A DNA stretch of 6,781 nt from Leptospirillum sp. Its GTDB lineage: Bacteria > Nitrospirota > Leptospirillia > Leptospirillales > Leptospirillaceae. The notes beneath the pieces are model-generated. The model made no database searches and was not told the origin of the DNA. It was given only the letters and a program-made list of their open reading frames with translations. Positions 1 to 5,058 of the stretch are shown one piece after another. Within the stretch, counting starts at the first letter, position 1. The number at the start of each line of letters is the position of its first letter. The stretch lies in NCBI GenBank assembly GCA_027343785.1, contig DAHWKF010000120.1, forward strand, positions 1-6,781. Direction: 5' to 3'. The translations under genes were made by a program, and so were the position numbers.

Positions 1-1
1 G

Positions 2-682
2 GACTTCGAACGGCTGGGAAAAGTCACCCGCCCCGGATCCTTCCTGATCCCTGACTGTAAAAGTCCTCTCTGGAAATGGGACCGGCGGGAAGGAGTCTGG
101 TTCAAGACGCCGTCTTATTCAGAAGCCGTCCGGGGAATCAAAAGAATCAAGCCCGTCCTGGTCGTTGGGGACACGATCATGAGGCTTGGTCTGGGGATCG
201 ACCAGATTGACAACGCGCAGCAGGCGGCGTTGGGACTCGAACTCGAAGAACTGGCGGCGGAGGCCGGATGCCTGTTTCTGACAATCGGGCACACAAATCA
301 AGCATCGACGAAAGAAGCTCTTTCCTGGCGGCTCCACTACCTCTCCAGGGCCGGGGGCAACGGACTTCCCGGCGTGCTTCGGTACTGCTTTGCCGTGACC
401 AGGATTCACAGGAGTGACGTACAGAAGAATGGGGAACTTGAGGGGATGTTCTCCCCGGATGAGGTGTCATTTCGGAAGCTGATCGCTTGCGGGGTGTCGA
501 AAGGCAACGAGATCCCGCCAGCGGCCTGGACAAACAATAGCCCGGCGTTTTTCGAGATCATGCCGTCCGGCCAAATCATGATGCTGGACAAGGACTTTCC
601 GGGATACGGGACAGGTAAAGAACGATTGAAATATGAGGAGGTGTCCGTTGGCGATCAAGACCCGTTCGCAGGAATCTTCTGA
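2..682 (+). CDS. RepA-like replicative helicase (RecA/DnaB-type ATPase), 3' part
   Basis: The reading frame is open from the window edge, so the N-terminal part with the Walker A loop is missing and 226 residues are visible. A Walker B-like strand, VLVVGDT, ends at about residue 58, with Asp57 the likely Mg-binding acidic residue. It is followed by a helix and then TIGHTNQAS (residues 94-102), which matches the strand and polar motif after Walker B in RepA of IncQ plasmids and other KaiC/DnaB-like ATPases (AAA_25). The later segment GGNGLPGVLRYCFAVTRI resembles the region before the last strand in these helicases. The known family role is a hexameric helicase that unwinds the plasmid origin after an initiator opens it. 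Its 3' end overlaps the initiator gene, so the two are probably translated together. A generic AAA_25 ATPase is the alternative; the neighbouring initiator and iterons favour RepA. Confidence 0.75.
   Translation, partial: DFERLGKVTRPGSFLIPDCKSPLWKWDRREGVWFKTPSYSEAVRGIKRIKPVLVVGDTIMRLGLGIDQIDNAQQAALGLELEELAAEAGCLFLTIGHTNQASTKEALSWRLHYLSRAGGNGLPGVLRYCFAVTRIHRSDVQKNGELEGMFSPDEVSFRKLIACGVSKGNEIPPAAWTNNSPAFFEIMPSGQIMMLDKDFPGYGTGKERLKYEEVSVGDQDPFAGIF
636..641 (+). promoter_or_regulatory. Shine-Dalgarno site setting a TTG start for the initiator gene
   Basis: AGGAGG lies 6 bases before TTG at 648-650, inside the end of the helicase gene. An in-frame ATG at 633 sits before this site and has no SD of its own. 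The next in-frame ATG, at 696, also lacks a clear SD. I therefore prefer the TTG start. Confidence 0.55.
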
Positions 683-1589
683 AAATTCATTAACCATGAC
701 CGTCAATCAATGCCGGGGAGGACCGTTTTTGCCCGTTTCCCAAGTCCCAAAGGGGTTCAAGGGACGGACCTTCAATTTTAGCAACCAATGGGGAAAATGC
801 ATGGTCAGGGACTGTTTATTGACCCAGACACACCAAAACATCCTCGATGCGATCTTTAAAAACTCAAAATTGACGAAGGTTGCTCCGGACGGGCAAATTC
901 TCGTTGTGTTTTCTCCCTACGAGATTCTTTCCGACATTGAGCACAAACACAAATCAAACTACAAATGGCTCGACGACAAGCTTGAGGACCTTCGAAAGAC
1001 CAGGGTTGACATAGAGGTTAACGGGGTTCCGGTCACGGGGGGAATCGTCAGAAAACACGCTAAATCTCGCATGGACAACGAAGAAGCTCAGCGGAGGGGC
1101 GGAATCGCGAAGAACGCAAAGTACTGGGGCGTGATCTTCGAAAGCGAGTACTCCCGGTTCTTCCTCCATGATGTGAAGCTCCACTACCAGGCCCTTCTCC
1201 CAGAAATTTTCCGGCTAAAGCACGGAGTCACCCAAGCGTTGGTCCGGTTCTGTCTCAGCCATGACCGGGTCAACATGGCCATGGACGATGTTCTTCTGGC
1301 TCTCGGGGCATTCGATTACCTTGAGGACGAGCCGGAGCCGGGACTAATCACGATTGTTACTCCTGTCCGAACACAGCGACAAATCAGAAAAAATATCAGG
1401 GACGAGGCCGAGGCCCTGAAACAGGACTTCGGGATCGAACTCAGAAAGATGGGGGATGGGAGGGAAGGCGTTTTCTATCAGAAGCACCCGAAAGTCCGGT
1501 TCGAGTCTCCGGAAAAGCCTGTCCTTTCGGGCCAATTTGCCGTTCGTTCTCTGGAGAATCAGGCGGGACAAGGGGCGGCAATGGTTTAA
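648..1589 (+). CDS. Plasmid replication initiator, RepC/winged-helix type
   Basis: The product is 313 residues from the TTG start (297 if ATG 696 is used). Its first 40 residues look disordered. Two segments then look like successive winged-helix units: about residues 57-150, containing LTQTHQNILDAIF and a KWLDDKLEDLRKTRVDIEV helix-wing pattern, and about 160-285, containing LPEIFRLKHGVTQALVRF. Two tandem winged-helix domains are known for iteron-binding initiators such as IncQ RepC and the Rep_3 family. The C-terminus is rich in charged residues. The gene overlaps the helicase gene by 35 bp, and its last codons (AAMV and the stop) lie within the first of three iterons. Gene order helicase-initiator-iterons supports an origin-binding role. 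I assign the family from overall pattern and context, not from a signature motif, so the exact family is open. Confidence 0.7.
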   Translation: MAIKTRSQESSENSLTMTVNQCRGGPFLPVSQVPKGFKGRTFNFSNQWGKCMVRDCLLTQTHQNILDAIFKNSKLTKVAPDGQILVVFSPYEILSDIEHKHKSNYKWLDDKLEDLRKTRVDIEVNGVPVTGGIVRKHAKSRMDNEEAQRRGGIAKNAKYWGVIFESEYSRFFLHDVKLHYQALLPEIFRLKHGVTQALVRFCLSHDRVNMAMDDVLLALGAFDYLEDEPEPGLITIVTPVRTQRQIRKNIRDEAEALKQDFGIELRKMGDGREGVFYQKHPKVRFESPEKPVLSGQFAVRSLENQAGQGAAMV

Positions 1590-1649
1590 TAAGTATAGCG
1601 GCAATGGTTTAATAAGTTATTCGGGCAAAACGGCAATGGTTTAATAAGT
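1576..1649 (+). repeat. Three identical 19-bp iterons
   Basis: The unit CGGCAATGGTTTAATAAGT occurs at 1576-1594, 1599-1617 and 1631-1649 with no mismatches. Start-to-start distances are 23 and 32 bp, a difference of 9, so successive copies fall on roughly the same face of the helix. The first copy overlaps the stop codon of the initiator gene. Iterons of about 20 bp next to a rep gene are the usual binding sites of plasmid initiators. The 3' half of each unit is AT-rich. Confidence 0.85.
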
Positions 1650-1652
1650 TCC

Positions 1653-1680
1653 CAAGAGTATCTCAAGAGATACTCAAGAG
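1653..1680. repeat. 11-bp-phased CAAGAG repeats forming a 20-bp near-palindrome
   Basis: CAAGAG starts at 1653, 1664 and 1675, exactly 11 bp apart. Within this, GAGTATCTC (1656-1664) and GAGATACTC (1667-1675) are perfect inverted repeats with an AA spacer. It starts 4 bp after the last iteron. It could bind a dimeric protein (initiator or host factor) or extrude as a cruciform at the origin. Confidence 0.7.
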
Positions 1681-1688
1681 GGGTCGAA

Positions 1689-1720
1689 GGACAGACCCAC
1701 TCTTGGGGAGTGGGCTGTCT
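1689..1720. other. Bulged 13-14 bp hairpin after the iterons
   Basis: Bases 1689-1702 pair with 1708-1720, leaving a 5-base loop (TTGGG) and one bulged A at 1695. There is one G-T pair at the base. No T-run follows, so a classic intrinsic terminator is unlikely on the plus strand. Its place in the origin makes a single-strand initiation (ssi) site a possible reading; attenuation of transcription leaving the rep operon is another. Confidence 0.5.
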
Positions 1721-1843
1721 TCTCCCCCAAAGGACAAAAGCAAAGGCGCGGTCAAAAAGCCCCATCCTGTGTTCTTCCCCTTCGAAGAAAATCTTTTCCA
1801 TTCCCGGCAAAAAGAACAAAGCGCCCTCCGAAGGAAAAACGTA

Positions 1844-2182
1844 TCATGGTTTGGAAATATTGGAATCAATGATTGGTGCAATAGAGCACAGGTCGTTAAC
1901 AGCCTCGTAGTGCTCAACGGTCGGAAATGGGGTATAAAAATGATGCAGAAGTGCTTTCCATTCCTGATATTGAGGCGACTGACGGAATCCTTCCGTATGA
2001 TATTTCACGCTTTCCCATCGGACCAAAAGCAGATACCGATTTGAGTTCTCCATGCAACAGTGTACCTCATGCGACAGGTAACCTGGCATGGATGAAATAA
2101 TGCTTTGTGCAATTGAAAAGGCCGTCTCAAACTCCATTGAAAAACCCGGCTTAATATTTAGCACTGCCACTTCGAGAATCAT
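1844..2182 (-). CDS. Antibiotic biosynthesis monooxygenase (ABM)-fold protein
   Basis: This 112-residue protein is a complete small ferredoxin-like ABM-domain protein. The pattern is characteristic: first strand ILEVAVLNIKPG (2-13), helix with AFSIAQSIISSMPGY (21-35), central strand RYLLLVRWES (49-58), and the segment HTEGFRQSPQYQEWKALL followed by HHFYTPFPTVEHYE. Family members act as dimers in the cytoplasm as cofactor-free oxygenases, heme-degrading enzymes or quinol-modifying proteins. The substrate here cannot be told from sequence. The start is an ATG with GGAG 5 bases upstream (2188-2191). It reads against the rep genes, and its local G+C is lower than that of the coupling genes. That suggests acquired cargo with no evident link to replication or transfer. 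The C-terminal tail after about residue 93 is not part of the core fold. Confidence 0.85.
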   Translation of the reverse strand: MILEVAVLNIKPGFSMEFETAFSIAQSIISSMPGYLSHEVHCCMENSNRYLLLVRWESVKYHTEGFRQSPQYQEWKALLHHFYTPFPTVEHYEAVNDLCSIAPIIDSNISKP

Positions 2183-2465
2183 TATTTCTCCGTTTCTCCC
2201 TTCGAATCCCTTTCCTTTTCAGCTAAATTCGCCCCTTGCCGCCTTTCGTCTTCGCTCGCCGGACCTTGTGTGGTTCGCTCGCTCGCACTGTTCCACAACC
2301 CGGCTTCATCGAAGGAAAAGCCAAAACCCTCAGGAAGCCCTCTATTTTGCGTTTTAAGCCCCGTTCTTCCCCTTCAGGCAACCCAACCTCAATCTTCCCC
2401 TCAAAAACGCCAGGAAAAGCCAAGATAGGCGAATAAGCTTCCAGAGAGAGAACGATCATCGGTCA
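2183..2465. other. Intergenic stretch without a supported gene
   Basis: Apart from the SD for the monooxygenase-fold gene next to 2182, I see no gene, RNA or clear promoter here. Short open frames exist on both strands, but they lack an SD and have low-complexity products rich in Lys, Arg, Pro and Gly. The stretch may be decayed sequence between the two minus-strand cargo genes. Confidence 0.5.
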
Positions 2466-2810
2466 TCAAGACGGGTGTGCGCCTCTGGAATCGTGTGACC
2501 GGCGACCTGATGACCATCGGGATTTCCCGTTTTCGAAGGCAGCCTGAAATAGGTACGCTACGGCCAGGCTGCGATAAGGCCTCCAGCGTTCGGCAAGTTG
2601 GAGCACTTCATCAGGATCAGGACGGTGGTCCAGACGATACGTGTGCTGAATGATCCTTCGCAGGGCGAGATCTCCTGGCAAAACGACATCCTCCCGGGAG
2701 AAAGCGATGATCAGGAATCCCTGGACCGTCCATGGACCGATGCCGGAAATAGTTGTGAGGCGTGCTTCGATCTCCTGATCCGACAACTTTTGGAGTGTGT
2801 CGGCGCTCAT
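2466..2810 (-). pseudogene. Truncated AlkA-type DNA-3-methyladenine glycosylase (C-terminal half)
   Basis: The 114-residue frame encodes the second half of a helix-hairpin-helix (HhH-GPD) base-excision glycosylase. ISGIGPWTVQGFL (about 21-33) is the HhH hairpin. LPGDLALRR (about 44-52) carries the aspartate that is catalytic in AlkA-type enzymes. WRPYRSLAVAYLFQ (about 75-88) is the conserved C-terminal helix. Intact relatives are about 200 residues or more, so roughly the first 90 residues are absent. Only 11 sense codons precede the ATG before an in-frame TGA, and the opposite-strand RHH gene begins about 100 bp away, so there is no room for the missing part. No SD is evident before the ATG. 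A decayed remnant is likely, although the remaining frame is uninterrupted and keeps the aspartate. The last 20 or so residues look unrelated to the family. Confidence 0.75.
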
Positions 2811-2840
2811 TTGTCCAATTATTCCGCATCTATCCGAATA

Positions 2841-2875
2841 GTCTCACAAATCAGGCCATGAGACAATCAAATTGT
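2841..2875. promoter_or_regulatory. Paired inverted repeats upstream of the first RHH gene (possible operator)
   Basis: GTCTCA (2841-2846) and TGAGAC (2859-2864) form a perfect 6-bp inverted repeat with a 12-bp spacer. Directly adjoining is ACAATCAAATTGT (2863-2875), with 5-bp arms around CAA. They lie 43-77 bp before the GTG of the RHH gene, where an autoregulatory site would be expected. I could not find a convincing -35/-10 pair. Confidence 0.35.
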
Positions 2876-2917
2876 ACACGATGCACACCATAAACACCTA
2901 AACCGGAGGGAGAGGAG

Positions 2918-3124
2918 GTGAAAAAACAGTTCTGTTCGATTCGTCTTCCGGAAGAGATCCTTCGAGAGATCGAGAAAATCGCAAAAAAGGAAGACAGAAC
3001 GCGGAGTGCTGTTATCAGACGGATTGTTCAACAGTTTTTTTCAAAGGAGGAAAGGCATGAAAGCAAAAAACATCGGGAGAATGATCGGCCTGGGAACGAT
3101 GTTGATTCTGGCGGCGGCCTGTAA
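2918..3124 (+). CDS. Ribbon-helix-helix (CopG/Arc-type) DNA-binding protein
   Basis: The product is 68 residues. The start is a GTG with GGAGG (2905-2909) 8 bases upstream. Residues 5-43 have the RHH layout: strand CSIRLPEE, helix ILREIEKIAKKEDR, turn with TRSA, and helix VIRRIVQQFFSK. RHH proteins bind DNA as dimers by inserting the strand into the major groove. On plasmids they act as repressors, partition adaptors or relaxosome accessory factors. The tail from about residue 46 is hydrophilic and is encoded by the same DNA as the start of the lipoprotein gene (68-bp overlap in another frame), so it is probably unconstrained. First gene of an apparent plus-strand operon; inverted repeats upstream suggest autoregulation. 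Whether it acts in transfer control or plasmid maintenance is open. Confidence 0.7.
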   Translation: MKKQFCSIRLPEEILREIEKIAKKEDRTRSAVIRRIVQQFFSKEERHESKKHRENDRPGNDVDSGGGL

Positions 3125-3365
3125 TCCCCTGGCATCCAGTCTCGGGGTTCCGGACTTTCTTAAAGGTCATTCGGCTCACTGGTACGCCTCGACCGTCTCC
3201 CACCAGCCGGGGATGGAGGTCCTGGAAACCGGGGGGGCCTGTCAACACGCTATTGCCATAGCGAACAAAGCCAACCCGGGGAAGCTCCGGGTCAAAAAAA
3301 TCGAGGTGGCGATCACGATGGAAGGGGACCGCCACGAGTCTGTGACCTGTCGAGTCAAAATCTAA
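3057..3365 (+). CDS. Small predicted lipoprotein, unknown function
   Basis: The product is 102 residues from an ATG preceded by AAAGGAGG (3043-3050). An earlier in-frame ATG at 3006 lacks an SD and would put 17 odd residues before the signal, so I reject it. The N-terminus is a lipoprotein signal: positive residues (KAKNIGR), a hydrophobic stretch MIGLGTMLILAAA, then Cys22 in LAAAC-NP, a slightly non-canonical lipobox. The mature part has two more cysteines, Cys62 and Cys98, which could form a disulfide in the periplasm. I recognise no family. The gene starts inside the upstream RHH gene and is likely translated by coupling. On conjugative plasmids small lipoproteins often serve entry exclusion, lysis or the secretion channel; any of these would be a guess here. 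Confidence 0.65.
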   Translation: MKAKNIGRMIGLGTMLILAAACNPLASSLGVPDFLKGHSAHWYASTVSHQPGMEVLETGGACQHAIAIANKANPGKLRVKKIEVAITMEGDRHESVTCRVKI

Positions 3366-3380
3366 GAAGGAGGAAGTCAG

Positions 3381-3608
3381 ATGAGCGGGAACCTTGTCCG
3401 GAAACAGGAAGGGAGGGGGGAGAGGATCACTCTCCCCGTTTCTCCCGAAACAAAAAAGAAGTGGGAGGAGGTCGGGAAGGCCCTCGCGGAACGGGGATAC
3501 GAGATCGACACCGACCAGGCCGTCCGGAGAATCATCCGGAGTCTCGAAGCGGTCCTGAATCCCGGTCGGTCAAAACGAAATGCGGTGGGTCCGGAGGGTG
3601 CCAAGTGA
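3381..3608 (+). CDS. Small DNA-binding-like protein (strand-helix-helix), possible relaxosome accessory
   Basis: This 75-residue protein starts at an ATG with AAGGAGG shortly upstream and 15 bp after the lipoprotein stop. A basic N-terminus is followed by strand RITLPVS, a helix PETKKKWEEVGKALAERG (about 22-39), a short turn YEID, and a second helix TDQAVRRIIRSLEAVL (about 44-59). That is the order expected for an RHH fold. The predicted strand has small and aliphatic residues and would be the DNA-reading ribbon. The gene lies just before the non-coding candidate oriT, a usual position for proteins that bind oriT (TraJ, NikA, MobC roles). Sequence alone does not place it in a named family. 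Confidence 0.6.
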   Translation: MSGNLVRKQEGRGERITLPVSPETKKKWEEVGKALAERGYEIDTDQAVRRIIRSLEAVLNPGRSKRNAVGPEGAK

Positions 3609-3694
3609 GCATATGGAAGATTGCCGAGTATGCCGTGGGGATCTTGGTTCCCTTGAGGATGTTTTGGGCAGGAGAACGGGGCTGGTTTCGGTGA
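3605..3694 (+). CDS. 29-residue micro-ORF, translationally coupled
   Basis: A GTG at 3605 overlaps the TGA of the upstream gene as GTGA. GGAGGG (3593-3598) lies 6 bases before it, an ideal SD. The peptide begins MSIWKIAEYAVGILVPLRMF and is hydrophobic and aromatic, with a short basic end (GERGWFR). It could insert in or lie on the membrane. The start signals are as good as those of its neighbours, but the peptide is too short to test by composition. It may be a real small protein or only a device that ends translation before the oriT region. Confidence 0.35.
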   Translation: MSIWKIAEYAVGILVPLRMFWAGERGWFR

Positions 3695-3988
3695 GTCGTC
3701 ATGGGGAAAAGCGCTCCCGATTCGGCTCGTGGAAGCTCGCAGAATCCGAAGCAAAGAAGGGGGCGTTGCCCCCGCTTCGCTCCCCCTCTTCAGGACTTGG
3801 GACATCACGCATCCTGTCGGAATGGTCAAAAATCCAGCGTGCGTGCCGTCCGGAAGGCGGTTCGCTCACGGAATCCCTGATTTGAAAGCGGTTCGCATGG
3901 TGGTTCGCTTCGTTCCGTATCAGCAAGAGTAATAGCGAAGAATAGGCGGTTCGCAGGTGAACCGCAGGAAAAAGGAGGAAGTATAGAG
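3695..3988. other. Candidate transfer origin (oriT) and control region, non-coding
   Basis: This stretch between two plus-strand operons has no convincing gene. A hairpin, GGGGGC-GTT-GCCCCC, lies at 3759-3773. It is flanked by CGAAGC (3747-3752) and GCTTCG (3774-3779), which extend the stem across a six-base internal bulge. A second C-run at 3782-3786 offers an alternative partner for the G-run. GCATCCTGT at 3809-3817 fits the IncP-family nick consensus YATCCTG|Y (RK2, R64, Ti borders), which would put nic between 3816 and 3817 on the plus strand. Flanking RHH-type genes and downstream coupling-ATPase genes mirror oriT-trwA-trwB of R388. The motif is short and a second copy occurs by chance or otherwise at 1763, so the nick assignment is tentative. 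Confidence 0.45.
3857..3965. repeat. Four GCGGTTCGC repeats, the last within an inverted repeat (candidate operator)
   Basis: GCGGTTCGC occurs at 3857-3865, 3888-3896 and 3946-3954, with a one-mismatch copy (GTGGTTCGC) at 3900-3908. The last copy forms an inverted repeat, GCGGTTC (3946-3952) with GAACCGC (3959-3965). The array ends 23 bp before the next gene. Iterated short sites are typical RHH binding sites, so autoregulation by the downstream RHH protein, or relaxosome assembly, is the natural reading. Confidence 0.65.
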
Positions 3989-4636
3989 ATGAAGCGAAAA
4001 TATGTGCCAGTCCGGTGGTCGGAAGAGGTCTTAGAACGGGTAAAAAAAGAGGCCGGAAGACGGGGACTTTCCATTTCAGAAACGGTCGGGATTCTTGTCA
4101 GGAAATCTCTGGACTCCAGTCCCGAATCCGGCCCAACAATCGATCCGGAAACGATCAAAAAAGAGGTCGATTCGGCGATCAGGTTTGGGCTTGAACCAGC
4201 CCTTAAAGCCATCACTCTTTTGCGGGCGGAAATCTCGGGATTGAGCAAAAATCCAGCCCCGGATCATGGTGGGACTGGCCCCGTTTTCCCCCCTGAAATA
4301 AGACCTGAAGTTGTCCGGTTTCTGGGAGAAAAAGTGGCTAAGACCGATGCTCTTTTGGTAGAGGTTGCGTCCAAAATTACCGGGAAGAATGTGGAGGTCT
4401 TGCGAGACGAAATCACGGCAGAATTGGGCAAGAGTTCCGCCACGGATCAAGGGAGAAACGGCCCGGAAATGATCCGGTTTCTGGCTGAGAAAGTGGCTCG
4501 AATCGACGCTCTTCTGGTGGAGGTATCGAGCAAAATTTCCGGATCAAACGTAGGAGATCATTCGGACAGAATGCGGAGGGTAAAAATCTGGTTCGAGGCC
4601 GAGGTCAAGAAACTTTTTGGAGGTGAACATGGCTGA
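3989..4636 (+). CDS. RHH protein with internal repeats, TrwA-like position
   Basis: The product is 215 residues, starting at an ATG with AAAGGAGG (3971-3978) upstream. Residues 3-42 form an N-terminal RHH domain: strand KYVPVRWS, helix EEVLERVKKEAGRRG, turn with LSIS, and helix ETVGILVRKSL. The rest is unusual. RPEVVRFLGEKVAKTDALLVEV (105-126) is repeated as GPEMIRFLAEKVARIDALLVEV (158-179), and a fainter copy, AIRFGLEPALKAITLLRAEISG, lies at 63-84. These are helical and probably mediate oligomerisation or partner contact. The C-terminus is basic and amphipathic. In R388, TrwA is an RHH protein that binds oriT, represses its operon and stimulates the coupling ATPase; gene order here suggests the same job. 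The gene overlaps the membrane-protein gene by 8 bp. Confidence 0.65.
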   Translation: MKRKYVPVRWSEEVLERVKKEAGRRGLSISETVGILVRKSLDSSPESGPTIDPETIKKEVDSAIRFGLEPALKAITLLRAEISGLSKNPAPDHGGTGPVFPPEIRPEVVRFLGEKVAKTDALLVEVASKITGKNVEVLRDEITAELGKSSATDQGRNGPEMIRFLAEKVARIDALLVEVSSKISGSNVGDHSDRMRRVKIWFEAEVKKLFGGEHG

Positions 4637-5045
4637 ATTTCAAGGGGTAGACAATCGGAACAATGACGCCGGGCTAGCGGGTTTTCTGGTCGGAATCGTA
4701 TCCGGGACCGGGACGTTTATCGGGCTGGAAAACGTCTGGTGGAGATTGGGATGGGGGCCGTGGGACTGGTCCGATCCCCAGGGAAAGTCGGCTACCATCC
4801 ACGCCTATTTCCTTTATCTGATCCATCGTGTCTTTCCCGATCATGTATCGGATCTGAACAACGGTCAGACATGGTTCGATTTCCATGCTTGGCTCATCTC
4901 CAATCATCTCAACGATTCCTTTTTCGCCAGTTTTTGGATTCCCCTGAGTGTTGGGATTCTGACTGGCCTTGCCACGGCCTGGTTTGTCGTTCGGGCCATC
5001 AACCGACAACGAAAAAGCTATCTTCGGGGCTCCCGGATCCATTAA
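4629..5045 (+). CDS. Stand-alone membrane-anchor module of a coupling protein
   Basis: This is a 138-residue membrane protein. The ATG at 4629 overlaps the end of the RHH gene and has GGAGG (4619-4623) 5 bases upstream. Two hydrophobic segments are clear: about residues 15-38 (Gly-rich, ending in FIGLENVWW) and 97-121 (ASFWIPLSVGILTGLATAWFVV). The Trp-rich stretch between them (about 39-96) would be periplasmic. The tail after the second helix, RAINRQRKSYLRGSRIH, is strongly basic and should be cytoplasmic. This is the topology of the N-terminal domain of TrwB/TraD coupling proteins, where a motif like RGARLV follows the second helix. The protein stops exactly there. The ATPase part of such a protein is the next gene. 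I infer an anchor that docks the soluble ATPase at the secretion channel. Confidence 0.7.
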   Translation: MAEFQGVDNRNNDAGLAGFLVGIVSGTGTFIGLENVWWRLGWGPWDWSDPQGKSATIHAYFLYLIHRVFPDHVSDLNNGQTWFDFHAWLISNHLNDSFFASFWIPLSVGILTGLATAWFVVRAINRQRKSYLRGSRIH

Positions 5046-5052
5046 GGAGGTG
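5043..5052 (+). promoter_or_regulatory. Stop codon embedded in a full-length Shine-Dalgarno
   Basis: TAAGGAGGTG contains the TAA of the membrane-anchor gene and matches the 16S rRNA 3' tail over 10 bases, assuming the common tail CACCUCCUUA. The ATPase ATG follows 6 bases later. A ribosome ending the anchor would sit on the start site of the ATPase, so their output should be tightly linked. Confidence 0.7.
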
Positions 5053-5058
5053 TTCACC

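Larger units (their letters stand above)
1576..1843. other. Candidate vegetative origin (oriV)
   Basis: This stretch has no credible gene. It holds the iterons, the 11-bp-phased CAAGAG repeats, a bulged hairpin, and then a purine-rich segment (1726-1760) with A-runs that could ease strand opening. IncQ origins are known to combine iterons with GC- and AT-rich stretches and single-strand initiation hairpins, and the layout here is comparable. From 1761 to the stop of the minus-strand gene at 1844 I see nothing recognisable. Assignment as an origin is inference from layout. Confidence 0.6.

Noticed and set aside
1456..1644. Plus-strand open frame ending in the second and third iterons
   Set aside because: It starts inside the initiator gene, and its similar ending comes only from the iteron sequence.
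1763..1770. A second match to the YATCCTGY nick consensus
   Set aside because: It lies in the origin tail with no hairpin of the right kind just upstream and no relaxosome gene beside it. I treat it as chance, but it lowers confidence in the match at 3810.
1800..1843. Possible terminator after the ABM-fold gene
   Set aside because: On the minus strand there is a T-rich run, but the nearest stem has only three to four pairs.
2223..2459. Minus-strand open frame of 78 residues between the two cargo genes, with a plus-strand frame opposite
   Set aside because: Neither has an SD or a recognisable fold, and the products are rich in Lys, Arg, Gly and Pro as in random open frames.
3377..3829. Minus-strand open frame opposite the second small DNA-binding gene and the candidate oriT
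   Set aside because: It covers a supported plus-strand gene and the product is rich in Ser, Pro and Arg without a fold.
3691..3885. Open frame starting at GTG that overlaps the micro-ORF stop as GTGA
   Set aside because: It has no SD at a useful distance, its product is basic and low in pattern, and it runs through the hairpin and into the first repeat of the array. Non-coding is the better reading.
3930..3935. TAATAG as a -10 box before the TrwA-like gene
   Set aside because: No acceptable -35 hexamer lies 16-18 bp upstream, so I cannot call a promoter.
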